Shown here piece by piece: positions 35,637 through 46,794 of a stretch of 64,000 nucleotides of DNA. The stretch's first letter is position 1. The number at the start of each line of letters is the position of its first letter. The position numbers and the translations under genes are program-made. The notes under the pieces were generated by a model. The model worked only from the letters and a program-made list of their open reading frames with translations. It was not told the DNA's origin and searched no databases. The stretch is from Crossaster papposus (lineage: Eukaryota > Echinodermata > Asteroidea > Velatida > Solasteridae), in NCBI GenBank assembly GCA_037893245.1, contig JBAIAA010000905.1, positions 111,001 to 175,000 of the forward strand, written 5' to 3'.

Positions 35637-35867
35637 CACGCAGGGCTAAGTAAGCGGTTGTATCAACTAACTCTGTGTGTTATTCTCAATGTTGTTCTTC
35701 CATTACGTAGCCAACAATTTGGACGCAACTGGTACCTTGGCTTTGAGAAATGTTACGCTCTTGTCCCAACTACATGCAAGTCCCAACGTGTTTTTTACAC
35801 TGTATACTCTGTGTTGTCCTGCTAGAAAGCAGGAGGTCGTGGGTTCGAGTCAGTGTGACTGTGTGTG

Positions 35868-35975
35868 TTCGTTTAGCTCACCCGAGTCGACACAAGTAAA
35901 GTCACTTGGGTTAGCCGCGAGAACTGTGCTAAACGAACGCTCAAACCCGGGCCATTATGATCCTCACGTGATGCT
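35868..35975. mobile_element. Short MITE (GTTCGTTTAGC termini), rearranged copy
   Basis: GTTCGTTTAGCTCA at 35868 is matched in reverse by TGTGCTAAACGAACGC at 35925-35940. The following bases to 35975 match, inverted, the interior of the intact copy at 44599-44735, so this copy is rearranged. A tRNA B-box-like GTGGGTTCGAGTC lies just upstream, at about 35838. Confidence 0.72.
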
Positions 35976-36163
35976 CAAATTTTGTGAAAAGGTGTTAACA
36001 TTTTGTGAAACAGTGTGAAAATGGTTTGTAAGTGTGAAAACAGTGTGTGAAAAGGTGTGACAATTTGGTGAAAACGGTTTTCCACTTGAGAAAAAGTGTG
36101 AAAAAAAGTGAAAAGTATTTCCCATTCTAAGGTTAACTTACATAAAAAAACATAATATGTTTG
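35976..36163. repeat. Degenerate GTGTGAAAA repeats
   Basis: GTGAAAA and GTGTGAAAA variants are repeated about a dozen times up to 36120, just before the retrotransposon target site. Confidence 0.7.
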
Positions 36164-36168
36164 TATGT

Positions 36169-36328
36169 TAAAGAAGGTTGACAACTTCGGTTAGATAGAG
36201 GCTAGTCGAGCTTTATTCTAGATGACACGAGCATGAATAGTTACATGTGAGCAGCCATGTTATAAGGTGATGCATTATGGGAAGTAAACATTAGACTTGA
36301 GTCAGTCTACTAATGGCATACCGCTACA
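36169..36328 (-). repeat. 3' LTR, 160 bp
   Basis: Read on the minus strand it starts TGTAGCGGTATGCC and ends ACCTTCTTTA. The left outer edge abuts the TATGT duplication. The terminal TA instead of the common CA is shared with the 5' LTR. Confidence 0.93.
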
Positions 36329-36340
36329 TCCTCTCTTCTA
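36329..36340 (-). other. Polypurine tract
   Basis: Minus-strand TAGAAGAGAGGA ends immediately before the TG of the 3' LTR, the expected plus-strand primer position. Confidence 0.85.
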
Positions 36341-36690
36341 AGTTTTGTTATAGAACTTGAATAAACAAACAGCTTTGGATAGAAAATGAACGTATTCTGA
36401 GTTTATGAATTGGTGTCTGCTGATTTATAGTCCGAGTGCTTCATCGAGTTATTTTAACTTAGAACAAATTTTAAAGAAAAACTTTGTATGTAAATGTTAT
36501 AAAATAAACGATGAATCGTCCTTTCTTTCGAAAACAAATTAAAAAAAACTTTGCCTAGAGTATGCAAACTGTTTACCAAAAAATATTTAAAAAATCCGGT
36601 AGTCAGGGATAGTTCAAAGTTATTAGCGGGAAATCAGGATCAACGGCACAAATCGAGTGTGGGCAAAGCAATAACAGTTACACAAAACTG

Positions 36691-38061
36691 TCAAGTGTAT
36701 CTAGGGTTCGGCTTTGAGATGCGACCAGAGCGGGTCATGGCGGGCTGTGGTGTAGGTGCTTGGGCGATGGCGGGTTGTGGTGGAGGGGCTTGGGCAATGG
36801 CGGGTTGTGGTAGAGGTTCCTGCGAAGGCATGTGGAAGTCGGGCAACTGCTGTTGTTGTGGGAGTGGTTCAGAGACGGGTAAGAGGTGCCTCCGGTTTCG
36901 GCGATAAAGCTTGCCTTGGGCATTGACGATGTAGGATCTGGGGTTGCCAGAATGCCTTTGGACAATGCCAAGCTGATCGTGTCCTTTGGGTGATTGGAGA
37001 CGAACAACTTGTCCTGGGTTCAGTGGTCGGAGGGGTTTGGCGGATTTGTCGTATGAAGACTTCTGCTGCTGGAGTCGCTTTCGTAACTGCGCTGTGACGC
37101 GTGTGTAGACGGTGGGTTTAAGGAGTGGCGTCGAGGTGGGGATGGTTGTTCGAAGACGCCGTGACATGAGACGTTGGGAAGGTGAGCCAAGTTGAGGGTT
37201 GGTTGGGACGTTGCGAATGTTTAGCAAATTTCGGTGAAGGTCGGATCCTTCGCGTTTTGTCTTCCCTAGGAGTAGTTTGGCGCGCTTGACAGAGCTTTCA
37301 GCAAGTCCATTGGACTGAGGGTAGTAGGGACTACTTGTTGTATGCTGGAAACCCCATGACTGTGCAAACTGTTTGAAGGCGAAGCAATCAAATTGTCGTG
37401 CGTTGTCACTGATGACGATGCGGGGAATTCCGTGGATGGAAAATTGTCTCTTGAGTACCTCAATGACTGTGGAGGCACAGGTGTTGTCGAGCGAGGCGAA
37501 GTCAAACCAGCCAGAGTATGCGTCGCCAAGGGCTAGGTAGTCCATGTCGTTCCAATGGAATAGGTCGACACCGATAAGTTCCCAGGGGAGACTGGGTGGT
37601 GGGTAGCTTTTCAATGGTTCTTTCTGTTGGTGGGCTTTGGTAGCATTGCAAACTGTGCATCCAGAGACAGATTGTTCGATATCCATGCACATTGATGGCC
37701 AGTAAACTATATCCATGGCTCTGCGTTTGGTAGCTTCGATACCTGGGTGACCTTCATGTAGTAATTTGGTGTATTCCGTACGCAGTAACTTGGGAATGAT
37801 GGCCTTTTGTCCCTTCAAGATGATGCCACGTTCGAGAGTTAGTTCGTCTCTGAATGGGAAGTAGGGGCGAGCATCGGGTGGGGCATTGTTGGCGTTTGAA
37901 GGCCATCCGCGAGTGATGACATCCGTTAGCTGTTGCATGGCGGGGTCACAGGCGGTTGCTGCTTTGAGCTGTACAAGTCGTGTATCGGAGATTGGTAGGA
38001 GGGTCATGACTTCCAGGTCGAGGTTTTCGGTACCAGTTGTTGACATGGGAGCGCGTGACAA
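36691..38061 (-). pseudogene. pol 3' part: integrase of the Ty3/Gypsy element, frameshifted from gag-pol
   Basis: The 456-codon frame carries an H2C2 finger (HEGHPGIEATK then CTVCNATK). The core has D in GVDLFHW, D in ISDNARQF and E in NGLAESS, with 35 residues between the second D and the E. A C-terminal domain is followed by Pro/Gln/Ala-rich PQPAIAQAP repeats. All catalytic residues are present. It is in a different frame from the upstream RNase H. The shift falls at a run of five identical bases at 38074-38078. That is not a usual recoding site for this family, so it is a mutation or a sequencing error. The apparent start Met is not a true start. Confidence 0.9.
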
Positions 38062-40637
38062 AGTGTCGGCAATAAAAAGTTCTTCCCTTTCTTGTACACA
38101 AGGGTGATGTTATACTTTTGCAACCGAAGAAGCATGCGTTGAAGCCTGGCAGGGGCACTGAGCAGAGGCTTTTTGACGATGGTGACCAATGGCTGGTGAT
38201 CGGTTTCAACGATAATGTCTTTACCATATATGTAGTCATGGAACTTGGTGCAGGCAAACACAACGGCAAGCAGTTCTTTTTCAATCTGCGCATACCGTTG
38301 TTCGGTGTCGGTCATAGTGCGCGAAGCGTATGCGACAGGGTCGCCCTCTTGTAGGCAGGCTGCACCAAGGCCAAACTTTGATGCATCGCAGGTCACTGTG
38401 ACGGGCTTCTTGACATCAAAGTACTGGAGTGTCGGTGCATGAGCGATCTTGGCCTTGATTTCCAAAAATACTGCGTTGTGACAGTCCAACCAGCACCAAT
38501 GAACGTCATTATGTGTGAGCTCGCGTAGCGGGGCTGCTAAGTCGCTTAGATTCGGTATGAACTTGGCGAGGTATGTCACCATGCCGAGGAAGCGTTGTAG
38601 GGCAGTGACGTCCTGAGGTGGAGGCATGTCGTTAATAGCACTGACTTTGGCTGGATCGGGCCTAAGGCCAGTGTCGGTGAAGACGTGACCGACGGATGAC
38701 ACTCTTGTAAGACCAAATCGGCATTTCTGGGGGTTGAGACGCATGTTGATTTTGCGTATCCGATTAAGGACGGTTTTGAGGTTTTGATCATGTTCCTCTT
38801 TGGTACGTCCACCAACTAGAATGTCATCCACGATGATGGAGCATGGCAGATCAGCAAACAACTGCTCCATGGTTCTCTGGTATACATCAGAGGCAGAACA
38901 AATACCATAGGGCATGCGGAGATAACGGTATCTGCCGTGTGGCGTGCTAAATGTAGTCAGCAATGATGACTGATAATCGAGGGGAATCTGCCAGAAGGAG
39001 CATTTGGCATCAAGCACTGAGAAAACAGTGGCACCGTCCATCTGGGCGGCAACTTCCTCTACTGTTCGCGTAGGGTGGTGTGGGCGCTTTAGGGCTAGGT
39101 TAAGGTCACGAGGGTCGATGCATAAGCGAATTTCTTCGGTGTTTTTCTTATGAGTTGCGACCATAGAGGAAACCCAGTCCGTCGGTTCGGAGACTGGAGT
39201 GATCACACCGAGGGTGGTCATGCGCTTGAGTTCGGACTTGACCTTGTCTTGCATCGCTGCTGGGATGCGCCGTGGGGGACGTACAACTGGTGTAGCATTA
39301 GGGTCGATGGTCATGGTGTAGGTGACAGGTAGTGACCCGAGGGAGCCGTCGAACAGGTCTTTGTAATCTTTGAAGATCTGTGTCGATGTTGTGTCAGTTG
39401 AGACGTGGTAGACCATGTTATTGACAGACAACAGGCCTAGGCGGAGGCAATCAGTCAATCCGAGTATAGCTTTCACTTGGGCATCAACAACGTGAAAGTC
39501 GATCATGTAATCAGTCTGTGATGATTCAATGCGGCATGGCAGTGTAGCTAGTCCATCTGTGTGGAGCTCGTTCCCTCCATAAGCTATGAGCGTGGTTGTC
39601 TTAGAACTGTCAATAGACTTAGGTGGTGCGATGACATTGTAGAGCTTCATGGGTAGGACATTACAACGTGCACCTGTGTCAAGTTGGATGGGAACATGTG
39701 TGCCATTCACCACAAGTGTAGCGTGGATGTCATGCTTCGAGTTTAGGTTGGTTCGGTCTAGGGCTCGAATGTGGAAAAGTTCTTGCTCATCCACAATAGA
39801 GTCGTCCTCCTCTGAGTAGGAGTCGGTGTTGACGCTATGTATGCGGCGGCTGCTCCGGCAGTAATCACCGTAGTGATTCTTTTTGTTGCACTTGTGACAA
39901 GTTTTGCCATAGGCCGGACATTCAAACCTCTTGTGAAAAGTACCACAATTTCCACAAGGTTTTCTGGGCTGTTGTTGCTGTGTTGATCTACGGCTTGCGG
40001 GTTGTTGCCATTGGTTGGGCTTACTGGGCTTTGAGCGTTGGGCCTGTTTCTTTTTGAAAGCATTGATGCTGGAACTTGAATCTGCATTGGCGCTTGAACT
40101 GGTAGACGCTGTCAGCATTTTAGCCTGGTCACCTGCGAGCTGCATTGATTGTGCAAGTTCCACTGTGCGCTTGAGGTCGAGTTTGTCCTCTGGTTGGGCA
40201 AGCAGGGATTTCTGGATCCGTTCATCCTGCACACCACAAACAAGCCGGTCTCTCAGCATCTCGTTGAGATTTTGTCCGTAGTTACAGTCACTTGCAAGTG
40301 CACGCAGTGCTGCTAAATATTCAGCAATTGACTCACCAGACCGTCGGTATCGGCTGTTGAACTGAAAACGGGCGATGATGCTGGACTTTGTAGGCTTGAA
40401 ATGCTTCTCTAGTTTATCCACTAGCTCTTGGTATGTAGCTTCGTTGGGTTTCTTTGGGGCGAGTAGATCGCTGATCAGCTTATATGTTTGTGAACCAACG
40501 ACGGAGTTAAGTATGGCCCGTTTGCGTGTTGCATCACTGATGTTGTTCGCCGTGAAATATTCACCAAGACGATCGGTGTACATTAGCCATGTCTCTTTCT
40601 TGTTGAAAAATTCACCAATAGAGCCGAAAGTGGCCAT
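38004..40637 (-). CDS. gag-pol polyprotein (Gag, protease, reverse transcriptase, RNase H), 877 codons
   Basis: The start ATG lies about 30 bases from the primer site, as in compact Ty3/Gypsy elements. Gag occupies roughly residues 1-220. It ends in a Cys-rich region with CGNCGTFHKRFEC and a CHKCNKKNHYGDYC knuckle (CX2CX4HX4C). The protease motif IQLDTGARCNVLP lies near 320. Reverse transcriptase covers about 440-640, with the active site IIVDDILV (Ile in place of the usual Tyr/Phe two residues before DD). RNase H (TCDASKFGLGA, ETDHQPL) is at about 720-850. The frame then runs about 30 codons out of register into a stop, past the break at 38074-38078. Gag and Pol are in one continuous frame. 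Confidence 0.93.
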   Translation of the reverse strand: MATFGSIGEFFNKKETWLMYTDRLGEYFTANNISDATRKRAILNSVVGSQTYKLISDLLAPKKPNEATYQELVDKLEKHFKPTKSSIIARFQFNSRYRRSGESIAEYLAALRALASDCNYGQNLNEMLRDRLVCGVQDERIQKSLLAQPEDKLDLKRTVELAQSMQLAGDQAKMLTASTSSSANADSSSSINAFKKKQAQRSKPSKPNQWQQPASRRSTQQQQPRKPCGNCGTFHKRFECPAYGKTCHKCNKKNHYGDYCRSSRRIHSVNTDSYSEEDDSIVDEQELFHIRALDRTNLNSKHDIHATLVVNGTHVPIQLDTGARCNVLPMKLYNVIAPPKSIDSSKTTTLIAYGGNELHTDGLATLPCRIESSQTDYMIDFHVVDAQVKAILGLTDCLRLGLLSVNNMVYHVSTDTTSTQIFKDYKDLFDGSLGSLPVTYTMTIDPNATPVVRPPRRIPAAMQDKVKSELKRMTTLGVITPVSEPTDWVSSMVATHKKNTEEIRLCIDPRDLNLALKRPHHPTRTVEEVAAQMDGATVFSVLDAKCSFWQIPLDYQSSLLTTFSTPHGRYRYLRMPYGICSASDVYQRTMEQLFADLPCSIIVDDILVGGRTKEEHDQNLKTVLNRIRKINMRLNPQKCRFGLTRVSSVGHVFTDTGLRPDPAKVSAINDMPPPQDVTALQRFLGMVTYLAKFIPNLSDLAAPLRELTHNDVHWCWLDCHNAVFLEIKAKIAHAPTLQYFDVKKPVTVTCDASKFGLGAACLQEGDPVAYASRTMTDTEQRYAQIEKELLAVVFACTKFHDYIYGKDIIVETDHQPLVTIVKKPLLSAPARLQRMLLRLQKYNITLVYKKGKNFLLPTLCHALPCQQLVPKTSTWKS

Positions 40638-40666
40638 GATGAATTAAGAAATAGTTCCTGTACTTA

Positions 40667-40675
40667 CTGACACCA
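40667..40675 (-). other. Primer binding site, tRNA-Leu type
   Basis: Minus-strand TGGTGTCAG directly follows the 5' LTR end. It is complementary to the CTGACACCA 3' end found in some eukaryotic tRNA-Leu. The match beyond nine bases is weak. Confidence 0.75.
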
Positions 40676-40815
40676 TAAAGAAGGTTGACAACTTCGGTTA
40701 GATAGAGGCTAGTCGAGCTTTATTCTAGATGACACGAGCATGAATAGTTACATGTGAGCAGCCATGTTATAAGGTGATGCATTATGGGAAGTAAACATTA
40801 GACTTGAGTCAGTCT

Positions 40816-42162
40816 GCGGGCCTTTACGAAACGGAGGCTAGAGGCTAGGCTTGGGCTAGATTTTTGCGGCGCCATTTTGAAGCCTCATACCAAACGACGG
40901 GCTAGGCTACGCGAAGTAAGCCCGGGGCTAGATTTCAGGCTGTATTCCGAAGCCCCACCAAGCCTCGCGAAAGCTGGCTAACGCCGGGCTTGATGACGTC
41001 ACGGTGTAAAAACTTTCAGCGAATCGCCATCTTGAAAAACACTGTGTGCGGCATTTATTTTCTCTTTTGTGCTGATATTGAAGGATTTTGACGTCGATTG
41101 AACAACCCTTTAGCCACAGGAGCTGAGCCAGGCAAAGCGAAATTCCAGTGTACAATGTAAGTGACTTGCCATGTTAATTTTGCCAATATTTTGGGCCACA
41201 ACTCGGCGTTTTTGTCGGTGTGTTTGATTCCGCTGTCGTACGCTATGCTGGGAACAGGGAAGTCCACTGCGTGAGTGTACGGTTAAACGTAGGAATAAGA
41301 CTACAATTTAGTACAAACAAAAAAGGCAATTTTATGAGGATGAATTTGACGATGATACAAGTAGGAAAAATCATGATTTGGAATCATGCAAGTATTTACA
41401 TGTACCAGCAAGCAAAACTTCGTGGAAAGAGGGTTGGGCCTATGGTTTGAGGAAAAACCGACAACCGGCATGACACAAAAACACAAGATTGCAATAAACA
41501 TGACTGTGCAAAAAGGGTAAGACACTGAGTCACATTTTCTTCAAAACCACTTATCAAAAATAAACAAATAATGGGTTCAAATCTGAAGAACAATGACTGC
41601 TTGAAGCTGGAAAAGTCACTTTTTAATTGGCTTTCAAACGCAAAAGCAATTTTAGAATAGAACTTGTAAAAAATGGGAGTGAAACTACAGTACATGTACA
41701 CGATTGCCATCCAGACTAGGACCATGGTCTTTAAATAAACTGTTGTGTCAATTTTTGATTTATAGTTTGTGTTAACTGAACTTAACTTAAGTTAACTTTC
41801 TCTCTTTAAGAAACGTGGAAATTGGACTTTGGAGTGAATACGGCCAGCACTTCAGAATGTTGGTGACAGACAGGGCTATGCACCATGACATGACCACAGG
41901 TATGACCTGTAACAATTATCACTAGTTAATGTAATTTTGCATCAGAATAAAGCAAATTAGATAACGGGCTCTGCCCTTTACTTTAGCGATGTGCTCACTG
42001 TATGTCAGCTCTGTACACTGCTTTCCGTGAGAAGAAACAAATTCACAAATATAAACCCACCTGTACAATCTGGCAGATACCTCAGCAGGGTAAAAATTTC
42101 AGTCATTGTGGCATTTTTTAATTAACATATTAAAAATAATATTACATATTTTTTTACACCCC

Positions 42163-42193
<31 letters not shown>

Positions 42194-44313
42194 AAAAATG
42201 ATATTTAAATATGTACATGTATATATACTGATTTATTAGCATCATTCGACTATAGTGACGAAACAAAATTTCCCTTGTATGAGAGCATTGTGAATGGAAA
42301 ATCGTTGAAAATAGAGCACTGATGATTACGTTTTGTTGCAGCAAGATTGAAAACTAGACTGCTAACAAGCAGCCATTGTATTCATTTCTTTTATATTACT
42401 TTTTGATCATTTAAACATTTCACTTGTATATTCTTTTCAGAAATCAAGAGTCCTAAACTAGGCACCACTGAAGTCCTTCTGGCTGGCAGCTGTATGAGGC
42501 TACATATAATGGAGAGACATGCTACAATGGTACCACTGTTTGTTCAAGGGAGAAATGACACAAGCAATGGTTATGCCATCAGTCTCCAGCAACTCTGAAT
42601 CTCTCAAATCTTTGGAAATCTCAATTCAAAGATAGATCATATTTCTTGGGGTTTAAAAAAGCACCACAATATTACTTGCAAAGTTGTCCCATTGCTTTAT
42701 TTTTCATAGCCTATTTTAATAGATTGAGCTTAAAAATGCAAGTTAACAGGAATATTTTAATACACAAATATACTACAAGGAATATCTTAGGGCATTCAAC
42801 ATAAATGTTTACAGTTTATCCAATATAAGGGCTGACATTGCAGCACAACTTCAAAGACTGTACTGGAGATTGGGGGGGGGGGGGGGGGGGGGCACATGAT
42901 CACCCCAAGATTTATGTTAACTTGAATTCTACACTCTCAACAATTATACATTACAGTGTATATAAAGGGTCATTCTTTTTCTCCACCTCTGAAAAAGCAT
43001 CACCCCTAATGTCCTCTTGTTTAAGGAGTAAAGCAAACGGACTGGAAACGACAGTCATTGCAAATACTACTTGAATGGTAAAAAGTATATTTAAACAGTT
43101 GACAACATGCTCCTCTCTTTTATTTCTATGTGGTAATTTTGGACTCATGTTTGCACAATTGGCATACATTTGTGTTTATGTTTTTATCTTATTATTCTTT
43201 ACATGTATAGAACTCCGCTCGAAAGTAAAACAATATATATTTAATTTACTGGTTTGGACTGGTGTTCTTCACATTGCTAAATTTCCTGTCCCTTGTCATT
43301 TTAAAGATGAAAATATTGTTTATTGTGAAATGTGAATGCACTACTTGCATTAAATAATGAATATCTTGCATCACACTTTGGACCAATGAATAAACCATGA
43401 TGACTTTGAAGATTCTAAAAATGAACAACGTATGTTCTTATTTGTAACAGTACATGTATGTACAGTAAAAATGCACTTTATTGGAACGCCTTTCCTAAAC
43501 TTCAGGATAAACAAAACTAATTGGGAAGATATGCTAATAAGTTACCTCATAATGAAGTATTCCTTTAAAAAGAAACATTATTTCATTACCATGTCATGCT
43601 CAAATAACCTTTGTCTTCACACATTAATATGTAATTGAAATTGTATTTATTGAATAAAACAGCATTAATTAAAAAGAGAAGAAAACAGATATTGAAATTG
43701 ACATTGAAAATGTTATTGATACTGACTGCTGGAATTAATTATTGTTGTATTAATTAATTCACAAAATCCTGCACCAGTGAAATGCAGTACTGTGTTAACT
43801 GAGAATTCTTATCACAGGGGTTTGTTTATTAATTGGTGCTTCAGACGTGACCCTCGAAGTATTTCGTACTAAGTACTGATACTCAACCACCCCACCTCGA
43901 AGACACTACAAATATGAATAGGCCTACAAGACACTAAAAAATACATTGGACAAAATCTAGAAGCACTCAACTCGGCATCTACTTCAACCCCCCCCCCCCC
44001 CCCCCCACCGTATTTCCAAAAAATACCTACTAAAATTCATTGTATATTTTGAAAACCTTCGAAGAATAAACTTTGTCAGACGAAATTTCATATCAGCAGC
44101 GATAAAAAAAACAATTTACAGTTCGCGATGCGCGCCGAGCCGAGTATCGATAACCGAAGTCACACGCCAGCCGAAGCCTCCCGAAGCCTGACCGTACGAA
44201 TCGTTTTGGCCGCCATTTTGCTTTGTGATGAAGCCCGAGCCTAGCCAAGCCCAAGCCAAGCCCGAGCCTAGCCCCAAGCCTCAAGCCTCAAGCCCCGTTT
44301 GGTAAACGCCCTG
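40816..44313. mobile_element. Nested 3.5-kb terminal-inverted-repeat element
   Basis: The left end GGGCCTTTACGAAACGG and the right end, read in reverse as GGGCGTTTACCAAACGG, continue into repeated GGCTTGAGGCT / GGCTAGAGGCT phrases in both arms. TGC on the left and TGT on the right could be a decayed 3-bp duplication. The interior holds three long homopolymer tracts (C25 at 42159, G21 at 42872, C19 at 43988) and two exon-like segments. No transposase is recognised, so it is probably non-autonomous. Confidence 0.82.
41811..42598 (+). pseudogene. Two phase-matched exon-like segments inside the nested element
   Basis: The first segment is 41811-41899, with acceptor CTCTCTTTAAG and donor CAG|GTATGA. 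The second is 42441-42598, with acceptor TTCTTTTCAG, and ends in TGA. The first ends in phase 1 and the second begins with the two completing bases. Together they read about 81 residues ending in GYAISLQQL. I recognise no family. It could be the 3' end of an element gene or a captured host gene fragment. No upstream exon was found. Confidence 0.45.
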
Positions 44314-44337
44314 TTAATGGCATACCGCTACATATGT

Positions 44338-44598
44338 CAATTGTCTTTATAAAGGATGAGTGTGTAAAAGAATGTAAACTTTCATCCACCTGCCTGCTAC
44401 TCTAAAACATTTTGAAACCCCTGAGAAATATATTTAAGGTTGATGGATCTTAAGAAAAACCAACATTATCGGCGTTCGTTGCAACAGCCGCTGGCCAACT
44501 CCAGCCGTACTGCATTCGCTATGTGTGGACCGCGGGCAGCATGTGCTAGTGTAGAAATGCCACAGGAACACACAACGTTAATGCTATATCATGCTAAG
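44338..44598. other. Spacer after the retrotransposon
   Basis: No feature seen. The 162-codon frame starting at 44440 runs through the next MITE and is not supported. Confidence 0.3.
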
Positions 44599-44735
44599 TG
44601 CGTTCGTTTAGCTCACCCGAGTGAGGATCGTGATGGCCCGGGTTTGAGCGTTCATTTTCATAGCACGGCTTGCGCGGCTAATCTGACTGCCTTTACTCAT
44701 ACCCGTATCGACTCAGGTGAGTTAAACGAACGCAC
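44599..44735. mobile_element. Short MITE (GTGCGTTCGTTTAGCTCAC termini), intact copy
   Basis: The left arm 44599-44623 and right arm 44711-44735 are reverse complements with one or two mismatches. The interior GGCCCGGGTTTGAGCG also occurs, inverted, at 35938-35975. It is 137 bp and non-coding. Confidence 0.88.
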
Positions 44736-44969
44736 CAGCTATATGTCGGCCGTGGTATCGCGCGCCGCGGGAACAAGTCTAGCATTTCTGTATGCAGGAT
44801 ATGTAGTGCTTTCGTTCACTGCGGAGCTTGCATGCCGATCGCACCGGCGAAAAAAACATCGGTTAACCCTTCTGAAAATAGATACATATGTAGCGATTGT
44901 TAGTAAGCAAACAAGCAAATACAGATGACAGAAATGTTGCAAGCATTTTTGATTGAAGAAGCGTTTTTG

Positions 44970-45118
44970 AGAAGACAGAAAAGACATAGATTTTGTGTCT
45001 ACATGTAACTTGCCGATAAAACGGGGACAATTTGTAACAAACGTTTTTTTGTTTTCTGAAGACAGAAAAGACTATGTTGTTTCTACCCGGTAACTTGCTG
45101 ATTAAAACGGGGACAATC
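44970..45118. repeat. Tandem duplication of a ~85-bp unit
   Basis: GAAGACAGAAAAGAC, then GTAACTTGC, then AAAACGGGGACAAT occur in this order twice (from about 44970 and 45058). A partial copy lies near 30838. Confidence 0.78.
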
Positions 45119-46794
45119 CTGCGACTTTAGAAACGCTATAGTATAGCAAAGGTTTCGTTAACAGCAATTTGAGTTAATTTATACATTTTCACGAAGATTT
45201 ATATATTTTGGGTATTATGTATTCATTTTACTTTCATGCCAAAATAAATATCTTTGCCGACTCTACGTACGGCCAATTTTGTTTACGGTCGATTGGGTAT
45301 TACCGGAAACACTATACATGTATTATTTGTTTGGGCGGATGTAAATTGCTACAGTAGATGTGTCTTAAACATGCAAGTCAATATGACAAAATGCTGTGTT
45401 GCCCCTGATCTTCCTTTAGTTGCCATCGATCAGTTCATCAAGTACCAGTACATTCAGGAATGTAGCACAGCCAGCAAGAAAAACCTTCCTTGCTACCAAC
45501 TTGAATGCTACCCAATGTGTGAGTATAAATGCTTTTTACTTTGCACTACAGTGGAATGCTGCGAAACTAATACATGCTATACCGAACATTTGGCTAGATC
45601 ACCACCTTTTGCTCACAGCTAAAGCCAAAAACCTGTATACAGTATGCCAGCGTTGTAGTCATACACTCCACGAGTACGAGTATGAATACTTTGGCATGAG
45701 TAGAGTAGGAGTACGAGTACAAGGTTATTTGTTTACACGAGTACAAGTACTTTCTAGTACATGTAGAGCAAATTTCAATATTGTTTCGATGAACAAAGAG
45801 CTGTCCTTACAGCAAACCTGGAGGGCGCCCTCTTGTGAATAGACATTGACTTTACACATGTTTTTCGGCCATGTTTACAACGTTCGTTTTATTGCTAAAA
45901 GTATAACCGAATTTTCTACCGTTTAAAACCTTGTTTTGTGTCAGTTAACTGAAGCCTGTGAAACCTAGAGTCTTGCCACAGAAGTGAGTATTTGTTAAGT
46001 TACATTTAAGGTGAAAATAGCTTTGTTTAGAAGGTCAGACTTTCCGTACTTTTTGCCACGTTTACAGATTAAAGGTGACTGCATTTATCGAGCTACATGT
46101 GTTTACATGTACACGTACACGTACTAGCATGATACGGTTTGAGAAGTTAATTAGTGAGAACATTTCAGATTTGTCTAACAAAGTATCAGATTAATATAGG
46201 ATGATAGGTAGTTGCATTTACTGGGTTATTTTCTAGATATTTTTGTAGTTTTTCATTTTAAAGGTGACATGTACTTTTGCAAGCATGCTTAAGGATTTTC
46301 TGTTTATTTGTTTGTTTCAGTTCGAATAACTAAGATTAAAGAGGACAACACAACCGGAATTTACAACAGTTAATCATCAGGTGTTGTGTCTCTACGTCTC
46401 TATACGAATTGCAAGATTTCTAGTCCGTAAATTGGTTTTACGCTTCGACGATCCAAATATTTTAACAGGTTTTCAAATGCTTTTAGCTGTCAAAGTACTT
46501 TTTATACACTTGTACAAGTTTCCCAAACAGTAGGAAACTTGATTGTTTCCAGGGTGTACATACAATAGCTCTTTTTTTTCTTTTTTCTCATGTGTGGTAA
46601 CATTTTCAAGAGTACAAGTACTTATCATCAGTATGAGTACATGTACATTTATCATGAGTACTACAACACTGCTGTATGCCATGTACATGCTATGAAGTTC
46701 AGCTGCTCCGATTCCTTACCACATGTGTATTATAAAAAGCAAAAGCCATTTGGATTTAATTTGCGACACCATTTTTGTCCATTGTGTAATTGTA
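45119..46794. other. Stretch upstream of the 56-bp array; possible exon at 45419-45519 only
   Basis: A segment at about 45419-45519 has a TTCCTTTAG acceptor-like start and a GTGTGAGT donor-like end. It reads IDQFIKYQYIQECSTASKK and a short Cys-rich tail. I recognise no family and no partner exon. Degenerate GAGTACGAGTA repeats lie at 45670-45760. Nothing else is supported. Confidence 0.3.

Larger units (their letters stand above)
36169..44332 (-). mobile_element. Ty3/Gypsy LTR retrotransposon with a nested 3.5-kb insertion in its 5' LTR
   Basis: The element is on the minus strand: 5' LTR at 40676-44332 (split), gag-pol, then 3' LTR at 36169-36328. The ends are flanked by TATGT at 36164-36168 and 44333-44337, a 5-bp target duplication that frames the whole composite. 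A purine tract AGAAGAGAGGA lies just 5' of the 3' LTR. Without the nested element it is about 4.67 kb. The LTRs are identical by eye over the ~140 comparable bases, so the insertion is young. No envelope gene is present. Confidence 0.95.
40676..44332 (-). repeat. 5' LTR, split by the nested element
   Basis: The segments 40676-40815 and about 44314-44332 together correspond to the 3' LTR. The break falls where the 3' LTR reads AGTCTACTAATGG. Two or three bases differ at the junction, so the nested element's target duplication cannot be fixed exactly. Confidence 0.9.

Noticed and set aside
39150-40647. Plus-strand frames opposite gag-pol
   Set aside because: They are shadows of the minus-strand polyprotein, with no domains of their own.
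44440-44928. 162-codon open frame as a gene
   Set aside because: It runs through a complete MITE (44599-44735) and has no recognisable domain.
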